DNA of 14,725 bases from Verrucomicrobiota bacterium (GTDB lineage Bacteria > Verrucomicrobiota > Verrucomicrobiia > Limisphaerales > JACRJZ01). Under the pieces are notes generated by a model. The model was not told where the DNA came from. It did not search any database and saw only the letters and a program-made list of their open reading frames with translations. The translations under genes and the position numbers were made by a program. Positions 1-8,862 of this stretch are shown piece after piece (position 1 is the first letter of the stretch; each line of letters begins with the position of its first letter). The stretch is taken from the NCBI GenBank assembly GCA_022711695.1, contig JAKLEJ010000035.1, forward strand, positions 1 to 14,725, in the 5' to 3' direction.

Positions 1-857
1 AGAGTCTGGATCGCCAGGCTTGTGCCCTCGAATGTGGTCCCCACACTGAGGATGAGCCGCCCCGAGCCGCTGATGTTGGCGGTCGATGTCCAAACGGGAC
101 TGGCGCCGCTAAACGTCAATGTGGCGTTGGTGGCGACTTCGAAACTGCCGCTGTGCGTCCCCCCGTAAGCCAGCTCCAGGGTTCCTTTCATCACCTGCAC
201 CAGCCCCTGGTTGCTGAAGGAGGCGTCGTCAAACTGGGTGGTCCCGGCCCCGCCGCTCTTCACCACCGTGCCCGAGTTGTAGAAGGCCGGCCGCGCCCCC
301 GTGCCGTTCCACCGGAAGACGCTGTCGGTGACGATCTCCCACGTCCCGCTGTTGGTCACCACTGCCCCGCTCTGGCCGTAAATCGATCCCAGGTTGGTCC
401 ACACCGCCGTCCCGGCGTTGTGCAGCACCCGCTGGCTCAGGAGCACCGGGTTGTATTGCGGCGCGCCGATCCACAGCCGCCCCCCCGCCGGCACCACCGT
501 CCGCCCCACCCCCGCCATCGTCCCCGCCGTCCACGTCAGATTCGTCACCACCACCTCGTTCGTGCCCGCAAGCGTGCCGTTGTTCAGCGCCAGCGAGCCG
601 ATCAGCGCCGGCCCGTTGAAGGAGCAGGAACCGCCGTTCAGAGACATGCTGGCGATTTCAACCTGGCCGGTCGCAACAGGCGCTCCCGACGCAATCACTA
701 CTGCATCGCCGCTTTCGGGGACGCCGGCCGGGCTCCAGTTGGCCCCCTGACGCCAATCGGAAGAGACCGACCCCGTCCACGTTCTGCTCGCCGCCGCCGC
801 CAGCGCGGTCGTCCCCAACAACGCCAGCAGACACCCCGCCAACCTGGGAAAGCTCAT
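1..857 (-). CDS. Secreted beta-strand-repeat (autotransporter-associated) protein, 3' part outside window
   Basis: An uninterrupted minus-strand frame starts at ATG 857 and runs off the left edge: 285 codons and no stop. AGGAG lies six bases upstream of the ATG (864-868), which fixes the start. Residues 1 to about 23 form a signal peptide with a leucine-rich core ending in an alanine-rich cleavage region (TALAAAA). The mature protein opens with a W-T-G-x-x-S-x-D-W...N-W-x-P...P-x-S-G-D module, followed by Gly/Thr/Asn/Val-rich short repeats with phrases such as NNGTLAGTN and FNNxG-like turns (YNSGTVV, SNQGLV). These are typical of autotransporter-associated beta-strand repeats that fold as a right-handed beta helix. 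Such proteins are secreted or surface exposed in Verrucomicrobiota and Planctomycetota, often very long and sometimes ending in a PEP-CTERM sorting signal; the C-terminus cannot be seen here. The substrate or ligand is unknown. The secreted beta-helix assignment is strong; any specific role is not. Confidence 0.85.
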   Translation of the reverse strand, partial: MSFPRLAGCLLALLGTTALAAAASRTWTGSVSSDWRQGANWSPAGVPESGDAVVIASGAPVATGQVEIASMSLNGGSCSFNGPALIGSLALNNGTLAGTNEVVVTNLTWTAGTMAGVGRTVVPAGGRLWIGAPQYNPVLLSQRVLHNAGTAVWTNLGSIYGQSGAVVTNSGTWEIVTDSVFRWNGTGARPAFYNSGTVVKSGGAGTTQFDDASFSNQGLVQVMKGTLELAYGGTHSGSFEVATNATLTFSGASPVWTSTANISGSGRLILSVGTTFEGTSLAIQT

Positions 858-934
858 GGAAGTCTCCTTTCGTCTCGGCCCCGTCAGCAGAAGGATCGCC
901 TGTGTTCATGATGCCGAAGACCTTGTTGTTTACG

Positions 935-963
935 ACTATCCGTCCTGTCCGCTCCGGAATCAA
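935..963 (-). promoter_or_regulatory. Candidate sigma-70-type promoter of the secreted beta-repeat gene
   Basis: On the minus strand TTGATT (963-958) is followed after 17 bases by GATAGT (940-935). Each hexamer matches four of six consensus positions. Transcription would begin near 928, leaving a leader of about 70 bases before ATG 857. The order on this strand, hairpin after the upstream stop and then this promoter, would make the secreted protein its own transcription unit. Seen by eye only. Confidence 0.35.
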
Positions 964-1034
964 GCTCCGAATGCGCCCGGCAATCTGCCTTGGCTGCTTG
1001 ACCCGGGTGTCTGCGAGTGCGATGCAGGTATAGC

Positions 1035-1077
1035 CCTTCCCGCCTGCGGCTGGAGAACCGAAGCAGTTCCGGGAAGG
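1035..1077 (-). terminator. Possible hairpin terminator downstream of the dehydrogenase-DHH fusion
   Basis: CCTTCCCG (1035-1042) and CGGGAAGG (1070-1077) form a perfect 8-bp stem. Inside the 27-base loop a smaller GAAC/GTTC stem (1055-1058 with 1066-1069) can form. The structure lies six bases past the stop codon of the fusion gene. There is no U-tract on the minus strand after it, so it is at best an atypical terminator or a 3'-end stabilising hairpin. Confidence 0.35.
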
Positions 1078-1082
1078 ACCGG

Positions 1083-4000
1083 TTAGTCGGTGGTTCCGAC
1101 CGGGGAGATGAAGTAGAGCGGGCTGGTGGTTTTCATCCAGATGTCATCCACCAAGCCCTGGAATTCCTCCTCGGGGCTGCAGCCCGGGGGAAGCGGAATG
1201 CGGGCCACAGCGGTGTTGGGCAGACCGCCGGTGTGGAAGGCCTCCGGCAGGCCCACATCCATCAGGTCCACTCCGCGCGGGCTGCGAATGCGCACGCCGA
1301 GCTGGCGCGAGCCCGTGCTTTCTTCGATCGCCTGGCCGACGATGATCGGTTTCTCGGTCAGGTCGCCCCGCCGGGTGAGGTGTTCGGAAATCCAGTGATA
1401 AAAATCCAACTGGTTCGATTCGTCGCCTGCCACCGGCGTGGGTGACTCGACCTCGTGGGACGCAAAGAAGTGCGCGGTGAACGGCCGGCGCCGGTTTTCG
1501 ATCACGATCTTCTCGACCAGCACCTGCACCCGCTCGTCCAGCACGCGGTATTCGGCCATGAACCGTCCCCAGGCATCGTGGGTTTCCAACCGGTCGGGGC
1601 GGGTGACGCCGATCAAGGCCTGGAAAGCGTTTCGGAAGCCGCCGGCCCGGGTGACCATGCGCAGCGCCCGGGCCGCCTCCAGGGTGCGGTCCGGGTTGAA
1701 CTGGGTGTAAAACCACAGCCATTCGCCGCTCTCCTCCGCCGGGGCATCCAGGCAACTGCCGACGGCCGCCTGCCAATTGATGCGTTCGAGGACGGAGGGA
1801 TCGGACACCAGGAATGGCGCCGCCTCCTTGAGAATCATGGCGGTGGGGAAGTGGCGGCTGGGAACCGTGGCCTGCAGTGTTTGCGGCGAGAGGAGCAATA
1901 CGCCCAGTTCGGCTGGCGACCTGGCGCCGTCTTTGCGCCCTCCGCCGTCCGTGGGGGCCGTCTCGAGCGCCCAAGCCGGCAAGTCATGGTTGTTGACAAA
2001 CGTCAGCGGACACCGGGCGGCCACGTCAGCCACATGGGCCTGCCCGGGCGCTCGCAAGGGAAAAGCCCGGTCCAGCACGAAGACCTGGTTGAGGGCGGTT
2101 CCCGCCTCCGCCGCCTTGCGCACATACTCCGCGATCCGCGGCGAGCGGAAGGACTCGTTGAGACAGACCACCCGGCCCGCCGCCGGCGGAGCCAGGCTTT
2201 CGATCAGCGTGTGCAAGATCGCGGCCGAGGCGACCCCGTCCTCGTCGTCATCGGAGACGATCAGCACCGGGCCGCTTTCGTGGCAGGCGAGGATGCGCTC
2301 GCGCAGACGCGCCGACAGGGCCTCCAGGCGCTGGCGGTAATCCGCCAGTTCCTTCATGCGCTTGAGGGCGACGATATCCGAGGCGGTGGGCCCATCGACC
2401 TTGTATTGGGCGGCGGCCTGCAAGACCTGCTCGTAGCTGCGCTGGAGTTGCTCGTAAAGATTGTGCTCCTCGATGCGCCGGTCCCAGTTTTGGCCCGCGC
2501 TGTTTTGGAGCATCTCCGAGAGCGACACCAGCAGGCCGCCGGAACTGGCCAGGTTGTCCGGGATGACATGCACCTGCCGGTCCTGCAGCAGCTTCTTGGC
2601 CTCGCCTGTGACGGCCGCCCCGGTCAGTTCGCACACCACCTTCACCCGCAGATGGGCGGCGTTGTCGCGCCGCACCGATCCCGGAATGGCGCTCAGGACG
2701 AGGATGTCGGCCGGCATCTGCTTGAGTTTTTCCGGATCGGGATGGAAGTGAATCGACCCCTCCTCGCGGCGGGACAACCCGAGCGCGGCCGGGCCGGAGA
2801 GAAGCGTGTCCAGCCGGCGTCCGGCGTTCTTGTGCGCGATGACCACGGCCATCTCCTCGCGCGAGAAACCGCCCCGCAGGGTGACCGCCCCGCGGCTGTC
2901 GCTGACGCCCACGATCACCGCCCCGCGCTGCATCATGGTGGTGGCGACGTGCTTGCCGGCGTTTCCGAGCCCCTCGATGGCCACGGTCATGCCCCGCAAG
3001 GGCTCGGCCTGACCCATCAGCTTCTTGAGGAGAATTTCGACCGACATCACCCCGCCCAGGGCCATGGCCTCGGGCCGGAGCTCCGAGCCGCACACTTCGA
3101 CGGGCTTGCGTGTGATGACCCCCAGCTTGGGGGTTACGCATTCGTAGGTGAAGGGCTGGGTGAAGAACACGATCCGATCCGTGGATGGCAGCAGGTCTCC
3201 GGCGGCGGTGATGGCGCGGGTGGCCCGCTCCAGCACTTCGCGCCGCGCCTGAAGGTGGGGATCGTCGGTCGCGGCGGGAATCTCGGAGCGGGCCTCGCAC
3301 AGGATGTTCACGATCTCCCAGAAGTGCTCCTTGACCTTGTCGCGGGTGAGACCCGGCGGAGGCATCAGCGCCCACAACCGCGCCTCGTGCCGCCGCGAGA
3401 GCAGCGGGGCCCGCTCGAACCAGTCCACCGCCAGGGCCTCGCCCGGCGGCAGCCGCGCCAGCAGCGCCGACTCCTGCATGATCCGCTGGTTGTCCAGCAG
3501 GGTCTTCAGATACCACGTCAGCACCTCCGGCTCGCCGCATTCATCCAGGCTGCGCGCGGACAACGCCACGGACAACGCCCGCAGGACCGGCTCCCGGCGG
3601 TGGTAAAGCTGGTCCTCGTTCTGCTGGATTTCGCCCGTGCCGAAGAAGATCTGGGTGATCTCGCGGTACTGGACCGGCGTGGGCGCCGTCGCCCGGGGCA
3701 GGGCCGCCAGGGCGCGCCGAAGCCGGTCCCGCGATCCGGGCAGCAGCACGGAGTGCTCCATTTGCATCCGGGCCGCCGCTTTGGCCAGGGCGCATTCCTG
3801 GGGCGCATAATTCGACGCCGCCAGCAATTCCCTCAGCCGCGCCGTCATGTCATCGTCCCCGATGACAATGCCTGGATCGGTTTGGAGCAGGGCGCGCAGA
3901 TGGCCCTCGACCACGTGGGTGGGCAGTTGCAGGTTCAGCCGCGCCGTCAGGGTCGAGTTGGTCTCCGCGGCATGCACGATCCGGTTGTGCGCAATGCGGC

Positions 4001-4703
4001 CGGCCCGGGTCAGCATCTCCGCCGCCCGGTTCATCATCGATTCGATGAGACGCTTGTCCCGCCCGACCGCCTCCTCCGTCCCCTGCAAGGCCGGTTTCAG
4101 ACAGTACCGGCCAGCGGCCGCGTCAAACTCGCGGATGGCGCAGAGCATCAGCCCCTCGCTGCCGGCGAACGGCGCCCCGGTGGCCTGGCTTTTCAGGCTC
4201 ATGCTCAGGCTTTCGCCCACCATGAACTCGCGCATGGCCTGCCGCACCACCTCGTCGGCTTCGGCCTGCGAGGCCCACCGTTCCCGCGCCGGGCCGGGCC
4301 TCACCTCCACCCCGCCCTGGCCGTCGGCCACGAACGGCGGCCCCTGTTCGAGCAGGTCCTCCGGATACACCAGCTTCAGCGCGCCTTTTCCCACCTTCCC
4401 CTGGATGAGATGGTGGGTCTCCACCAGGATGAAACTGACCTCGGAGGCGGCGTCGGGGATGTCGCCCTCCTGCTCCAGCACGCTGTGCGGGCTGAAGATT
4501 GCCCGCAGGTCCTCGCGCGAGAGATGCAGGTGCTGCGCCGCCTGCCGGATGCGCTCGGCGATAAGCCGGAGCAGGCCGTTGCGCGGGACCTGCTCGCCGA
4601 GGATGGCGCTCAAGCCCAGCCCGCCATCGTCCCGAACCGATCCCGGGACGGCCCCACCTCGCCGCGAGACGGCAGCTCCGCGCCCTGATTCTTCTGCTTG
4701 CAT
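1083..4703 (-). CDS. Fusion of Glu/Leu/Phe/Val dehydrogenase-like and DHH/DHHA1 phosphoesterase-like domains
   Basis: From ATG 4703 the protein is 1206 residues; an in-frame TTG at 4739 would add 12. Residues about 88-188 resemble the dehydrogenase substrate domain: VGKGALKL fits the first active-site lysine segment and MSLKSQATGAPFAGSEG fits the MTWK...GGxKGG segment. About 190-505 is a mostly helical stretch I do not recognise. About 528-750 is the Rossmann domain: ITRKPVEVCGSELR, then VAIEGLGNAG (GxGNxG at 578-583), VSDS, and a PDNLASSGG segment. After a short helical linker, about 811-990 is DHH-like: DDDEDG metal motif, VLDR, NHD where DHH is expected, and AVGSCLD. The C-terminal part (about 1113-1188) with GGLPNTA resembles DHHA1. 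The second active-site lysine of the dehydrogenase (GGxKGG) reads GSEG, with Glu. Usual glutamate dehydrogenases are about 420-450 residues. Substrate and activity are unknown; the protein may be regulatory. No strong Shine-Dalgarno precedes either start. Confidence 0.8.
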   Translation of the reverse strand: MQAEESGRGAAVSRRGGAVPGSVRDDGGLGLSAILGEQVPRNGLLRLIAERIRQAAQHLHLSREDLRAIFSPHSVLEQEGDIPDAASEVSFILVETHHLIQGKVGKGALKLVYPEDLLEQGPPFVADGQGGVEVRPGPARERWASQAEADEVVRQAMREFMVGESLSMSLKSQATGAPFAGSEGLMLCAIREFDAAAGRYCLKPALQGTEEAVGRDKRLIESMMNRAAEMLTRAGRIAHNRIVHAAETNSTLTARLNLQLPTHVVEGHLRALLQTDPGIVIGDDDMTARLRELLAASNYAPQECALAKAAARMQMEHSVLLPGSRDRLRRALAALPRATAPTPVQYREITQIFFGTGEIQQNEDQLYHRREPVLRALSVALSARSLDECGEPEVLTWYLKTLLDNQRIMQESALLARLPPGEALAVDWFERAPLLSRRHEARLWALMPPPGLTRDKVKEHFWEIVNILCEARSEIPAATDDPHLQARREVLERATRAITAAGDLLPSTDRIVFFTQPFTYECVTPKLGVITRKPVEVCGSELRPEAMALGGVMSVEILLKKLMGQAEPLRGMTVAIEGLGNAGKHVATTMMQRGAVIVGVSDSRGAVTLRGGFSREEMAVVIAHKNAGRRLDTLLSGPAALGLSRREEGSIHFHPDPEKLKQMPADILVLSAIPGSVRRDNAAHLRVKVVCELTGAAVTGEAKKLLQDRQVHVIPDNLASSGGLLVSLSEMLQNSAGQNWDRRIEEHNLYEQLQRSYEQVLQAAAQYKVDGPTASDIVALKRMKELADYRQRLEALSARLRERILACHESGPVLIVSDDDEDGVASAAILHTLIESLAPPAAGRVVCLNESFRSPRIAEYVRKAAEAGTALNQVFVLDRAFPLRAPGQAHVADVAARCPLTFVNNHDLPAWALETAPTDGGGRKDGARSPAELGVLLLSPQTLQATVPSRHFPTAMILKEAAPFLVSDPSVLERINWQAAVGSCLDAPAEESGEWLWFYTQFNPDRTLEAARALRMVTRAGGFRNAFQALIGVTRPDRLETHDAWGRFMAEYRVLDERVQVLVEKIVIENRRRPFTAHFFASHEVESPTPVAGDESNQLDFYHWISEHLTRRGDLTEKPIIVGQAIEESTGSRQLGVRIRSPRGVDLMDVGLPEAFHTGGLPNTAVARIPLPPGCSPEEEFQGLVDDIWMKTTSPLYFISPVGTTD

Positions 4704-4782
4704 CGGACGCAACAATACCCCGGCCCCGCGCGCGCGCAAGACTGACCCACCGGCCGATTACATTCCCGGCGTCATTTTCCAC

Positions 4783-4810
4783 TGTTCAACGGGGGCCGGC
4801 CGCGGATAAT
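4783..4810 (+). promoter_or_regulatory. Candidate promoter of the SPFH/zinc-ribbon genes
   Basis: GATAAT (4805-4810) is a good -10 hexamer; a weak TGTTCA (4783-4788) sits 16 bases upstream. Transcription would begin about 4817, which places the ATG at 4809 upstream of the message and supports translation from ATG 4836. The same short region must also hold the promoter of the divergent fusion gene. On the minus strand TTGAAC (4789-4784) could be a -35 element, but I see no convincing -10 for it. Confidence 0.35.
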
Positions 4811-4835
4811 GCCGCGAAAAAGAAAGGCATCGCAT

Positions 4836-5906
4836 ATGGGCCTGCTCGACTACATCAAAACCCAGCTCCTCGAAATCATCCAGTGGCAGGACGACTCGCG
4901 CGACACCGTCTCCTGGCGCTTCCCGGACATGGATAAGGAAATCAAGCGCGGGGCCCAGCTCATCGTGCGCGAGTCCCAGGTGGCCCAGTTCGTGTACCTG
5001 GGCCAGTTCGGGGACACCTTCGGCCCGGGCAAACACACTCTCGTCACCGACAACATCCCGGTCTTGAGCCAGTTGAAAGGATGGAAATACGGCTTGGAAT
5101 CGCCCTTCAAGGCCGACGTCTATTTCCTCAACACCCGGCTCTTCACCGGCAACAAGTGGGGCACGGCCAACCCGGTGATGATGCGGGACCCGGACTTCGG
5201 GATCGTGCGCGTGCGCGCCTACGGCACTTACGATTTCCGGGTCGTGGACCCGCCCCTCTTCCTCAAGGAGGTGGCCGGCACGGATGACAACTTCCGGCTC
5301 GACGAGTTCGCGGACACGATGCGCTCGCGGATCGTGAGCGTGTTTTCGGACGCCCTGGCGACCGCCAAGGTGCCGGTGCTGGATGTGGCGTCCCGTTACC
5401 AGGAACTGGGCGAAGCGCTGCTTCCCATCATCAACCCCGCCATCAGCGCCAAGTACGGCCTGGAGATGCCGAGCTTTATTGTCGAGAACATCTCGCTGCC
5501 GCCGGAGGTCGAACAGGCCATCGACAAGCGCAGCAGCATGGCTGCCATCGGCAACCTGAACGATTACGTGAAGATGCAAATGGCGGACGGCATGGCCAAG
5601 GGCGAGGGCGGCGGCGGCGCCGGCGGCATGGCCGCCCAGTTCGCCGTGGGCATGGCCATGGCCCAACAGATGATGCAGCAAACCGGCGGCGTCCTGGCCC
5701 AGGGCACCCCGCCCGCGGCGCCGGGCGGACCTCCGCCCGTTCCGGGTCTGCCGGAACTTCTCAGCCCCGCCGACGCCGCCCGCATCCTGGGCGTGAGCGA
5801 GAGCGATGTGCTGGCCGCCCTGGCGGACGGCTCTTTGAAGGGCAAAAAGATCGGCGCCGCCTGGCGGATCACCCGGGCCGCGCTGGATGAGTTCCTGAAG
5901 AGCTGA
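4836..5906 (+). CDS. SPFH-domain membrane-associated protein with C-terminal helix-turn-helix (YdjI-like)
   Basis: The 356-residue protein begins MGLLDYIKTQLLEIIQW, the standard opening of the SPFH family once labelled virion core protein (YdjI of Bacillus). ATG 4836 is preferred over ATG 4809 because AGAAAGG (4821-4827) stands eight bases before it and the family starts at this Met. Residues about 20-240 are the SPFH part: RGAQLIVRESQVAQFVYLG, FGPGKHTLVTDNIPVL, then a beta-rich body and helical ISLPPEVEQAIDKRSSM. A Gly-rich stretch, a Met/Gln-rich stretch and a Pro-rich linker follow. The last 50 or so residues (LLSPADAARILGVSESDVLAAL...AAWRITRAALDEFL) look like a MerR/excisionase-type HTH (HTH_17), where relatives often carry a zinc ribbon or GYF-like tail. 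Family knowledge: YdjI works with YdjG and PspA in membrane-stress protection. The zinc-ribbon gene five bases downstream fits that partnership. Whether the HTH binds DNA or a protein is unknown. Confidence 0.88.
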   Translation: MGLLDYIKTQLLEIIQWQDDSRDTVSWRFPDMDKEIKRGAQLIVRESQVAQFVYLGQFGDTFGPGKHTLVTDNIPVLSQLKGWKYGLESPFKADVYFLNTRLFTGNKWGTANPVMMRDPDFGIVRVRAYGTYDFRVVDPPLFLKEVAGTDDNFRLDEFADTMRSRIVSVFSDALATAKVPVLDVASRYQELGEALLPIINPAISAKYGLEMPSFIVENISLPPEVEQAIDKRSSMAAIGNLNDYVKMQMADGMAKGEGGGGAGGMAAQFAVGMAMAQQMMQQTGGVLAQGTPPAAPGGPPPVPGLPELLSPADAARILGVSESDVLAALADGSLKGKKIGAAWRITRAALDEFLKS

Positions 5907-5911
5907 CCTCC

Positions 5912-7018
5912 ATGAGCGAGGCCACGGCCCGGCAGAAGTTCTCGTGTCCGGCCTGCGGCGGCGAGGCCCGCTGGGAGCCTGCCCGGCAGGCGCTGGTGTG
6001 TCCGTTCTGCAACACCGTGTCGCCCGCCCAGGTCGAGCTTGCTCCGAGCGGCGACCCGGTCATCCAGGAGCACGACCTGGCGGCGGCCATGCGGAGCATT
6101 CCCGACACCGCCCGCGGCTGGCAGGCGCAGAAGACCTCGGTCCGGTGCCAGAGCTGCCAGGCCATCTCCGTGTTCGATCCCCAGCGCGTCGGCCAGCGCT
6201 GCGATTTTTGCGGCTCGAGCGCGCTCGTGCCTTACGAGGAGATCAAGGAGGCGTTCCGCCCCGAGAGCCTCCTGCCCATGAAGATCGGCGAACCCCAGGT
6301 GCGCGACAGCATTCGCCGCTGGTATGCCAGCCGGTGGTTCGCTCCCAACAAGCTCAAGCGCCTGGCGTCCACCGACACCGTCAAGGGACTCTATATCCCT
6401 TACTGGACCTTCGACGCCCAGGTGCATGCGGATTGGACCGCCGAAAGCGGCTATTATTACTACGTCACCGAGACCTACCGGGATTCGAACGGCCAGACTC
6501 GCACCCGGCAGGTGCGCAAGGTGCGCTGGGTCCCGAGCAGCGGCGCCCTCGATCACTTCTTCGACGACGAGTTGGTGCCCGCCTCCAAAGGCGTGCATCC
6601 GGGTTTGCTTCGGGGCATCGAGCCCTTTCCCACCACCACCGATCTTCAGCCCTACAACCCGGGCTTTCTCTCCGGCTGGGTGGTCGAGCGCTACCAGATC
6701 GACCTGCTGGCCGCCGCCCGCCACGCCCGCGAGCGGATGGACGCCGAAACGGAGCGGCTCTGCGCCGCCCAGGTGCCCGGCGACACCCATCGCAACCTCG
6801 ACGTCCACACCCGCTATTCCCGCCAGACCTTCAAGCATCTCCTGGCCCCCATCTGGATGTTGCGCTACAACTTCGGCCAGCGCAGCTTCCAGGTGGTCAT
6901 CAACGGCTACACTGGCCGCATCGCCGGCGAGTACCCCAAGAGTTGGGTGAAGATCACCCTCGCCGTGCTGGGGGCCTTGCTGCTGGCTGGCGGCCTCTTC
7001 TTGCTCGCTCGCTCCTAG
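5912..7018 (+). CDS. Double zinc-ribbon protein with C-terminal membrane anchor (YdjG-like)
   Basis: A 368-residue protein that starts five bases after the SPFH stop; GAAGAG lies nine bases before ATG 5912. Two zinc ribbons are visible: C12-x2-C15 with C30-x2-C33, and C79-x2-C82 with C97-x2-C100. The middle (about 110-340) is a soluble domain rich in aromatic residues, including IPYWTFDAQVHADW, a YYYYVTETYRD strand and LAPIWMLRYNFG. Residues about 347-365 form a single hydrophobic helix (LAVLGALLLAGGLFLLA), so the bulk probably faces the cytoplasm. This is the type often annotated as a TFIIB-type zinc-ribbon or primosomal-N'-like protein, names that reflect only the ribbons. Pairing with an SPFH protein matches YdjG-YdjI of Bacillus, where YdjG/H/I localise PspA; no PspA or YdjH gene is seen here. 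The family call is good; the stress role is inferred. Confidence 0.8.
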   Translation: MSEATARQKFSCPACGGEARWEPARQALVCPFCNTVSPAQVELAPSGDPVIQEHDLAAAMRSIPDTARGWQAQKTSVRCQSCQAISVFDPQRVGQRCDFCGSSALVPYEEIKEAFRPESLLPMKIGEPQVRDSIRRWYASRWFAPNKLKRLASTDTVKGLYIPYWTFDAQVHADWTAESGYYYYVTETYRDSNGQTRTRQVRKVRWVPSSGALDHFFDDELVPASKGVHPGLLRGIEPFPTTTDLQPYNPGFLSGWVVERYQIDLLAAARHARERMDAETERLCAAQVPGDTHRNLDVHTRYSRQTFKHLLAPIWMLRYNFGQRSFQVVINGYTGRIAGEYPKSWVKITLAVLGALLLAGGLFLLARS

Positions 7019-7026
7019 ACGCAGGT

Positions 7027-7080
7027 CCGCCCTTCGGGCGGGCGCCCCTGCCTCCGGCCCCGTTCTCGCGGAAACGGGCC
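7027..7080 (+). terminator. Two GC-rich hairpins after the zinc-ribbon gene
   Basis: CCGCCC-TTC-GGGCGG (7027-7041) is a perfect 6-bp stem nine bases past the stop codon. A second, bulged stem pairs GGCCC-GTT (7056-7064) with AAC-GGGCC (7073-7080). Neither is followed by a T-run, so intrinsic termination is uncertain; they may attenuate read-through into the protease gene. Confidence 0.35.
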
Positions 7081-7105
7081 CGCGCTTCTGCCAACTTCCG
7101 CAGGG

Positions 7106-7121
7106 ATTACACTTCTGTAAT
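7106..7121. promoter_or_regulatory. Palindromic operator candidate (BlaI/MecI/CopY-like) upstream of the HtrA gene
   Basis: ATTACA-CTTC-TGTAAT is a perfect inverted repeat with 6-bp arms, about 85 bases before the protease start. BlaI, MecI and CopY repressors bind sites with TACA...TGTA cores, usually with a two-base centre; here the centre is four bases. An 8-base CCGCAGGG precedes it directly (7098-7105). The same octamer recurs at 7146-7153, three bases before another ATTAC (7157-7161), suggesting a second, degenerate site. No repressor gene of this family lies in the window. Confidence 0.35.
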
Positions 7122-7205
7122 GGAGGCGAAAGGTTCTGCTCATGTCCGCAGGGTCTATTACTGCAGGTGAACGAAATGAACCTTCGAGCGAAAGGACAAA
7201 CTACG

Positions 7206-8696
<1,491 letters not shown>

Positions 8697-8720
8697 GACA
8701 CGCAGTTTCCCATGGCATTC

Positions 8721-8754
8721 AGCCCCGCTCGGGCGCAAGCCCGCGGGGCTTTTT
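8721..8754 (+). terminator. Rho-independent terminator after the HtrA gene
   Basis: AGCCCCGC (8721-8728) pairs perfectly with GCGGGGCT (8743-8750). An inner GGGC/GCCC stem closes on a GCAA tetraloop (8731-8742). The last stem base begins a run of five T (8750-8754). It lies 24 bases past the protease stop and is a textbook intrinsic terminator. Confidence 0.9.
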
Positions 8755-8862
8755 GCCTTGGCAGGGAAGGGCGCGCCTCCGGGCGGGCTCGAGCAGGCTT
8801 GCGCGGCGGGCTCTTTTGTGGAAAAGAACACCTGTGACGGGGACGAAGTTCATTCTAAGTCA

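Noticed and set aside
153..911. Plus-strand frame of 252 codons opposite the secreted beta-repeat gene.
   Set aside because: Arg/Pro/His-rich shadow. The minus strand has a Shine-Dalgarno, a signal peptide and repeat motifs.
1455..4688. A 1077-codon open frame on the plus strand, opposite the dehydrogenase-DHH fusion gene.
   Set aside because: Its product is dominated by His, Arg, Gln, Gly and Pro with no domain or motif, while the minus strand carries clear motifs throughout. High GC at third positions removes stops from the opposite frame.
4809..4835. Start of the SPFH gene at ATG 4809.
   Set aside because: It overlaps the likely -10 element, has no Shine-Dalgarno, and would add a basic stretch absent from the family; ATG 4836 has AGAAAGG eight bases upstream.
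7027..7041. The hairpin after the zinc-ribbon gene as a full intrinsic terminator.
   Set aside because: No T-tract follows; kept only as a low-confidence feature.
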